Positions 6,681 to 9,142 of a DNA stretch of 9,142 bases are shown here, piece after piece. Within the stretch, counting starts at the first letter, position 1, and every line of letters starts with the position of its first letter. The DNA is from Candidatus Saccharimonadota bacterium. Its GTDB lineage: Bacteria; Patescibacteriota; Saccharimonadia; Saccharimonadales; Saccharimonadaceae. Position numbers and translations under genes: made by a program. The DNA is taken from positions 1 through 9,142 of the forward strand of contig JAUNQQ010000035.1 of the NCBI GenBank assembly GCA_030536095.1, written 5' to 3'. A model generated the notes under the pieces. That model was not told the DNA's origin, searched no databases, and saw nothing but the letters and a program-made list of their open reading frames with translations.

Positions 6681-8899
6681 GAAGTTTCTCCTGGAGTAGA
6701 GGTGTCACAACCACATTGTTCGGCGAGAACTTCGAGGGCAGAGATGGCGGTTTTTATTTCTTTTACTTTTTCTTGAGCTTCTTCAAGATCATCAATGGTG
6801 AATTCTTCAGAAAGCTCATTGAGTGAATCAAAATTAAAACCGGGGTAAACTTCACGCTCAGGGCGAGGACCAAAAAGAATATCGACGGTTTCAGCAGTGG
6901 AAAGAGTTTCAAGTGGGCGGGGAGTATAGTTGTAGGGTTCGGGGTGAATATCATTAAAGGAAAGAAGTGCGGAACCGTATTCCTGCACGGTGGCTTGGTA
7001 ACCGTCAGAGGGCTGGAAGAAACCGTGATTTTTGGCGAGGCCGAGGAGGAAATTCTGGTCGTCGGCGGTGGTGATACCGGCGAAAAAGCCATCCCAAAGA
7101 GCTTTGTCGAGATCTTTTTCGCTACCCTTATCCCATTCGCGGAGGACGCGAAGAATGTTTCTAATTGAGAGGACGGAATCTTTTAGGTGAGGCTCAACAG
7201 TAGCACCAGACTGGGTTTTTACGCCGGCAGCGGAACTTTCACGCCATTTCCCTTCGAAAACGAGCTGAGATTCGTGGGCAAACTGGCAGAGTGAAAAAAG
7301 TTTATTCAGAGATTCGTCCATTTCGGGAAGCTGGAGATTCCCCTGACGGTCGACGAGATAGGAGGTAATAACCTGGAAAAGTTCGTTTTTCTCGGGGTTA
7401 ACCTGAGATTCGTAACCGCGGTCGGTAATTGACATAGGAAGATAACCATGTTCTATTATGTCAGGACGAGACAGGAAGGCGGGGTTTAGTTCGTTCGTTC
7501 CGCTGTAAGTTACGTCGGAGGAGTCGAGATTTCCGGTCATAATAATGGCGAAACCGGGCTTTATGGGAGTTTGACCAACGCCAGGGATGAAACAAGTTTG
7601 ACCGGGGCGGCGCTGAAGGATGTCATTCATAGAAATTAGGACGGCGGAGGGAATGGCGTTTACTTCGTCGATGATGACGGGGCGACCTTCTTCGACGCCG
7701 CGATAAAGAGCTTGCTTTATGGTTTCGACCTCTGTGCCGAAAGCCTGGTTTTTAAGTTTGTAAAGTTCAAGAATTTCGTTCGCGGCAGCGCGTTCTTTTT
7801 CGAGACGCTGCTCGGGAGCCAAAGCGTCAAGCTCGGCGGAATGCTCCTCTTGCCAATGAGTGATTTCAGTATCAAGATCTTCTTTATGCTCAAGGAGAGG
7901 CTTTCCGTTGAACTTAGTAAGCTTAAGGGTTTTATCTGTATATAAATCCTGGGCAGTGAGGTCTTTTGAGCCGGAGATAATTAGGGGAGCAAACTGTTCA
8001 ATAGCGGCAGGATCACCATCGCGAAGAGCAGAGGTAAAGTCGCGTTCATGACGACGGTAAGAACGCATAGTTTCATTGAGTAGTTCTTGTGCAGAAACAT
8101 CAGGATGTTCAAAATAGAATTTCGTAACATCTTCCTCGGCGGATTCGTAAGCAGCACGAGAAATAGCGGCATGACGGGCGGCAGTGATGGCGAGCTCGGT
8201 TTTACCACTGCCAAGATGACCATGGAGGAAAGTTGGTAGACCATCGCGAATGTTGTGCTCGACGCGGTCGAGATGCTCGGAAACATACGGGGTGACGACG
8301 AGCTCACCATTACGGAGCGAGCGAGCGTAGTCGCGGAGCTGGAGGCCATAATAGAGAGTGTGAGCCTCGGGCGAAGAGGTTTTTAGTGTTTCGAGACGAT
8401 CGGTGGCAAGATTACCCTGATGATGAGTTTCATCGGTGTAAGTGTTACGACTATTACTAGTAGAAGTTATTTCGTTCATATCGGAAAGGCCGAGCTTAAC
8501 CATATCGCGAATAGATGTAGCATGCTGATATTCACGGAAGGCACCAACAAAATTCTCGCGGATTAGTTTGCGCATTGCTTGTTCGGCGGGAGAGATTTCG
8601 GGGGAATCTGAGGTGGATTCGGTATTGACTGTTTGAGTACGAGCGGATTCTTCCTTAGCACGAATTCTAGAGAGAAGCATCATAACGGAAATTTTAGGAC
8701 GAGATTCAGAGGCGTCATGGCTAGTAGCTTCGGGATTTTTTTGGAATTGATCGCGCATAGCTTCGACCGCCTCCCAGCCACTGGCAACGGCCTGGTCGAT
8801 GCTATGACGGGAGAGTTTTTCAGCACGACGAGTTGCACCCTCGCGATATTCTTCTTCGATTTTTTCTTCAATTGGGTGCCACTGCTCTTTATTATCCAT
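6677..8899 (-). CDS. MoxR/CobS-like AAA+ ATPase, first gene of the operon
   Basis: This 740-residue protein has a Walker A motif GHLGSGKT (227-234), Walker B VIIDEVN (408-414), the sensor-1 segment MTGNLDS (454-460) and a probable arginine finger in AFLSRPD (474-480). These are the features of the MoxR/dynein-like AAA_5 group, whose hexameric rings remodel partner complexes through VWA-domain proteins. The VWA protein lies two genes downstream. About 200 charged residues precede the ATPase core. Walker A and B are 174 residues apart, far more than the usual 50-80 in the group. The insert (about 250-400) is rich in charged, probably helical sequence. The C-terminus (about 690-725) is acidic and helical, ending in a short Cys-containing tail. 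The ATG at 8899 has AAGGAA upstream (8909-8914, 9-nt spacing) and a strong promoter at 8934-8963. No signal peptide is present. ATPase assignment is firm; the client is unknown. Confidence 0.92.
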   Translation of the reverse strand: MDNKEQWHPIEEKIEEEYREGATRRAEKLSRHSIDQAVASGWEAVEAMRDQFQKNPEATSHDASESRPKISVMMLLSRIRAKEESARTQTVNTESTSDSPEISPAEQAMRKLIRENFVGAFREYQHATSIRDMVKLGLSDMNEITSTSNSRNTYTDETHHQGNLATDRLETLKTSSPEAHTLYYGLQLRDYARSLRNGELVVTPYVSEHLDRVEHNIRDGLPTFLHGHLGSGKTELAITAARHAAISRAAYESAEEDVTKFYFEHPDVSAQELLNETMRSYRRHERDFTSALRDGDPAAIEQFAPLIISGSKDLTAQDLYTDKTLKLTKFNGKPLLEHKEDLDTEITHWQEEHSAELDALAPEQRLEKERAAANEILELYKLKNQAFGTEVETIKQALYRGVEEGRPVIIDEVNAIPSAVLISMNDILQRRPGQTCFIPGVGQTPIKPGFAIIMTGNLDSSDVTYSGTNELNPAFLSRPDIIEHGYLPMSITDRGYESQVNPEKNELFQVITSYLVDRQGNLQLPEMDESLNKLFSLCQFAHESQLVFEGKWRESSAAGVKTQSGATVEPHLKDSVLSIRNILRVLREWDKGSEKDLDKALWDGFFAGITTADDQNFLLGLAKNHGFFQPSDGYQATVQEYGSALLSFNDIHPEPYNYTPRPLETLSTAETVDILFGPRPEREVYPGFNFDSLNELSEEFTIDDLEEAQEKVKEIKTAISALEVLAEQCGCDTSTPGETS

Positions 8900-8933
8900 A
8901 AGAAATAATTCCTTTTATGCTTTTCTACTTTTA

Positions 8934-8963
8934 ATATTACCTTACCCTGAAGCAGATTGTCAA
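8934..8963 (-). promoter_or_regulatory. Strong sigma-70 promoter of the four-gene operon
   Basis: On the minus strand a perfect TTGACA (-35, 8958-8963) is followed by an 18-nt spacer and TAATAT (-10, 8934-8939). Transcription should begin near 8927, giving a short leader of about 28 nt with the AAGGAA site. It lies directly after the terminator of the upstream RimK-like gene, so the operon has its own expression. I see no clear operator. Confidence 0.85.
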
Positions 8964-8973
8964 GATTGAAATA

Positions 8974-9002
8974 AAAATACTCCCGATCGCCGGGAGTATT
9001 TT
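8974..9002 (-). terminator. Rho-independent terminator after the RimK-like gene
   Basis: AAAATACTCCCG (8974-8985) and CGGGAGTATTTT (8991-9002) are perfectly complementary, giving a 12-bp stem with a 5-base loop. Read on the minus strand it begins 9 bases after the RimK-like stop codon and ends in a T-rich run (TTTTTATTT). The A/T flanks on both sides would also let it work in the other direction. Confidence 0.92.
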
Positions 9003-9011
9003 ATAAAGATT

Positions 9012-9142
9012 TTAGGCGCCAATACGGTCTTTTGAGTTTTTCCGAGTTGCATTATGCTCGATATATTTTATAATTGGAGTTGCAACATCGCGATTGGTAA
9101 TCTTCTCGATACCAAAACCAGGAGAAGCATTCACCTCGAGAA
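9012..9142 (-). CDS. RimK-family ATP-grasp ligase, C-terminal end (cut by window edge)
   Basis: The last 42 codons of a leftward gene read LEVNASPGFGIEKITNRDVA followed by TPIIKYIEHN and a basic tail ending DRIGA. The E-V-N-x-SPG-x-x-GIE-x-x-T pattern is the C-terminal metal/ATP-binding segment of RimK-type ATP-grasp ligases. RimK itself adds glutamate to ribosomal protein S6; relatives make other amide bonds, so the substrate cannot be told from this fragment. The Glu and Asn of EVN are the usual magnesium-coordinating residues and are present. A strong terminator follows 9 bases after the TAA, so this gene does not belong to the neighbouring operon, though both run the same way. Confidence 0.82.
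   Translation of the reverse strand, partial: LEVNASPGFGIEKITNRDVATPIIKYIEHNATRKNSKDRIGA

Noticed and set aside
6677..8899. Cobaltochelatase CobS or magnesium chelatase subunit
   Set aside because: The ATPase and VWA pairing is similar, but there is no CobN/BchH-like large subunit or cofactor-biosynthesis gene nearby, and the HExxH region and twin proteins do not fit.

Overview
The window looks like a chromosomal segment of a moderately AT-rich bacterium with the standard genetic code (TGA is used as a stop). Its promoters are of the sigma-70 type and its Shine-Dalgarno sites are easy to read. The style suggests a monoderm lineage, perhaps Patescibacteria/Saccharibacteria: a VanY-fold lipoprotein, a Fic protein with a DGNKR motif, an L34 beginning MPKRTYQPHKKQRK, and a RimK-like ATP-grasp protein. 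The lineage is an inference from gene style, not a database result.

Layout from left to right. At 1-42 (minus) is the first part of rpmH (ribosomal protein bL34), with its own promoter at 89-116. Divergent from it, 224-1135 (+) encodes a lipoprotein with a VanY-type D-Ala-D-Ala carboxypeptidase fold, followed by a terminator. All three expected zinc ligands appear to be replaced, so it may be a pseudoenzyme. A consensus promoter at 1195-1223 then drives a Fic/Doc-type protein (1344-1898, +), in which the usual catalytic His is Gln. A 23-codon ORF starts at the predicted transcription start of that mRNA.

Most of the window (8899 down to 1912, minus) is a tight four-gene operon behind a strong promoter (8934-8963). 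The genes in order are: a 740-residue MoxR/CobS-like AAA+ ATPase; a 403-residue propeller-like protein; a 746-residue protein joining an HExxH zincin-like region, a Q/S/N/D-rich linker and a C-terminal VWA domain with a MIDAS motif; and a 433-residue paralogue of the second gene. The second and fourth proteins share a conserved N-terminal domain (34 of 65 residues identical, no gap) followed by diverged propeller-like sequence. The first three genes overlap by 4 and 11 nt; the fourth follows after 25 nt. None has a visible signal peptide or membrane segment, so a cytoplasmic complex is likely.

A working model is a MoxR-VWA pair (as in CobS/CobT, RavA/ViaA, NorQ/NorD and ChlI/ChlD): the ATPase remodels or activates something through the VWA protein, here possibly a built-in metalloprotease, and the two paralogues serve as alternative adaptors or sensors. 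I do not recognise this four-gene arrangement as a named system; it is the best candidate in the window for something undescribed.

At the right edge, 9012-9142 (minus) is the C-terminus of a RimK-family ATP-grasp ligase, closed by a strong hairpin terminator (8974-9002) that separates it from the operon promoter.
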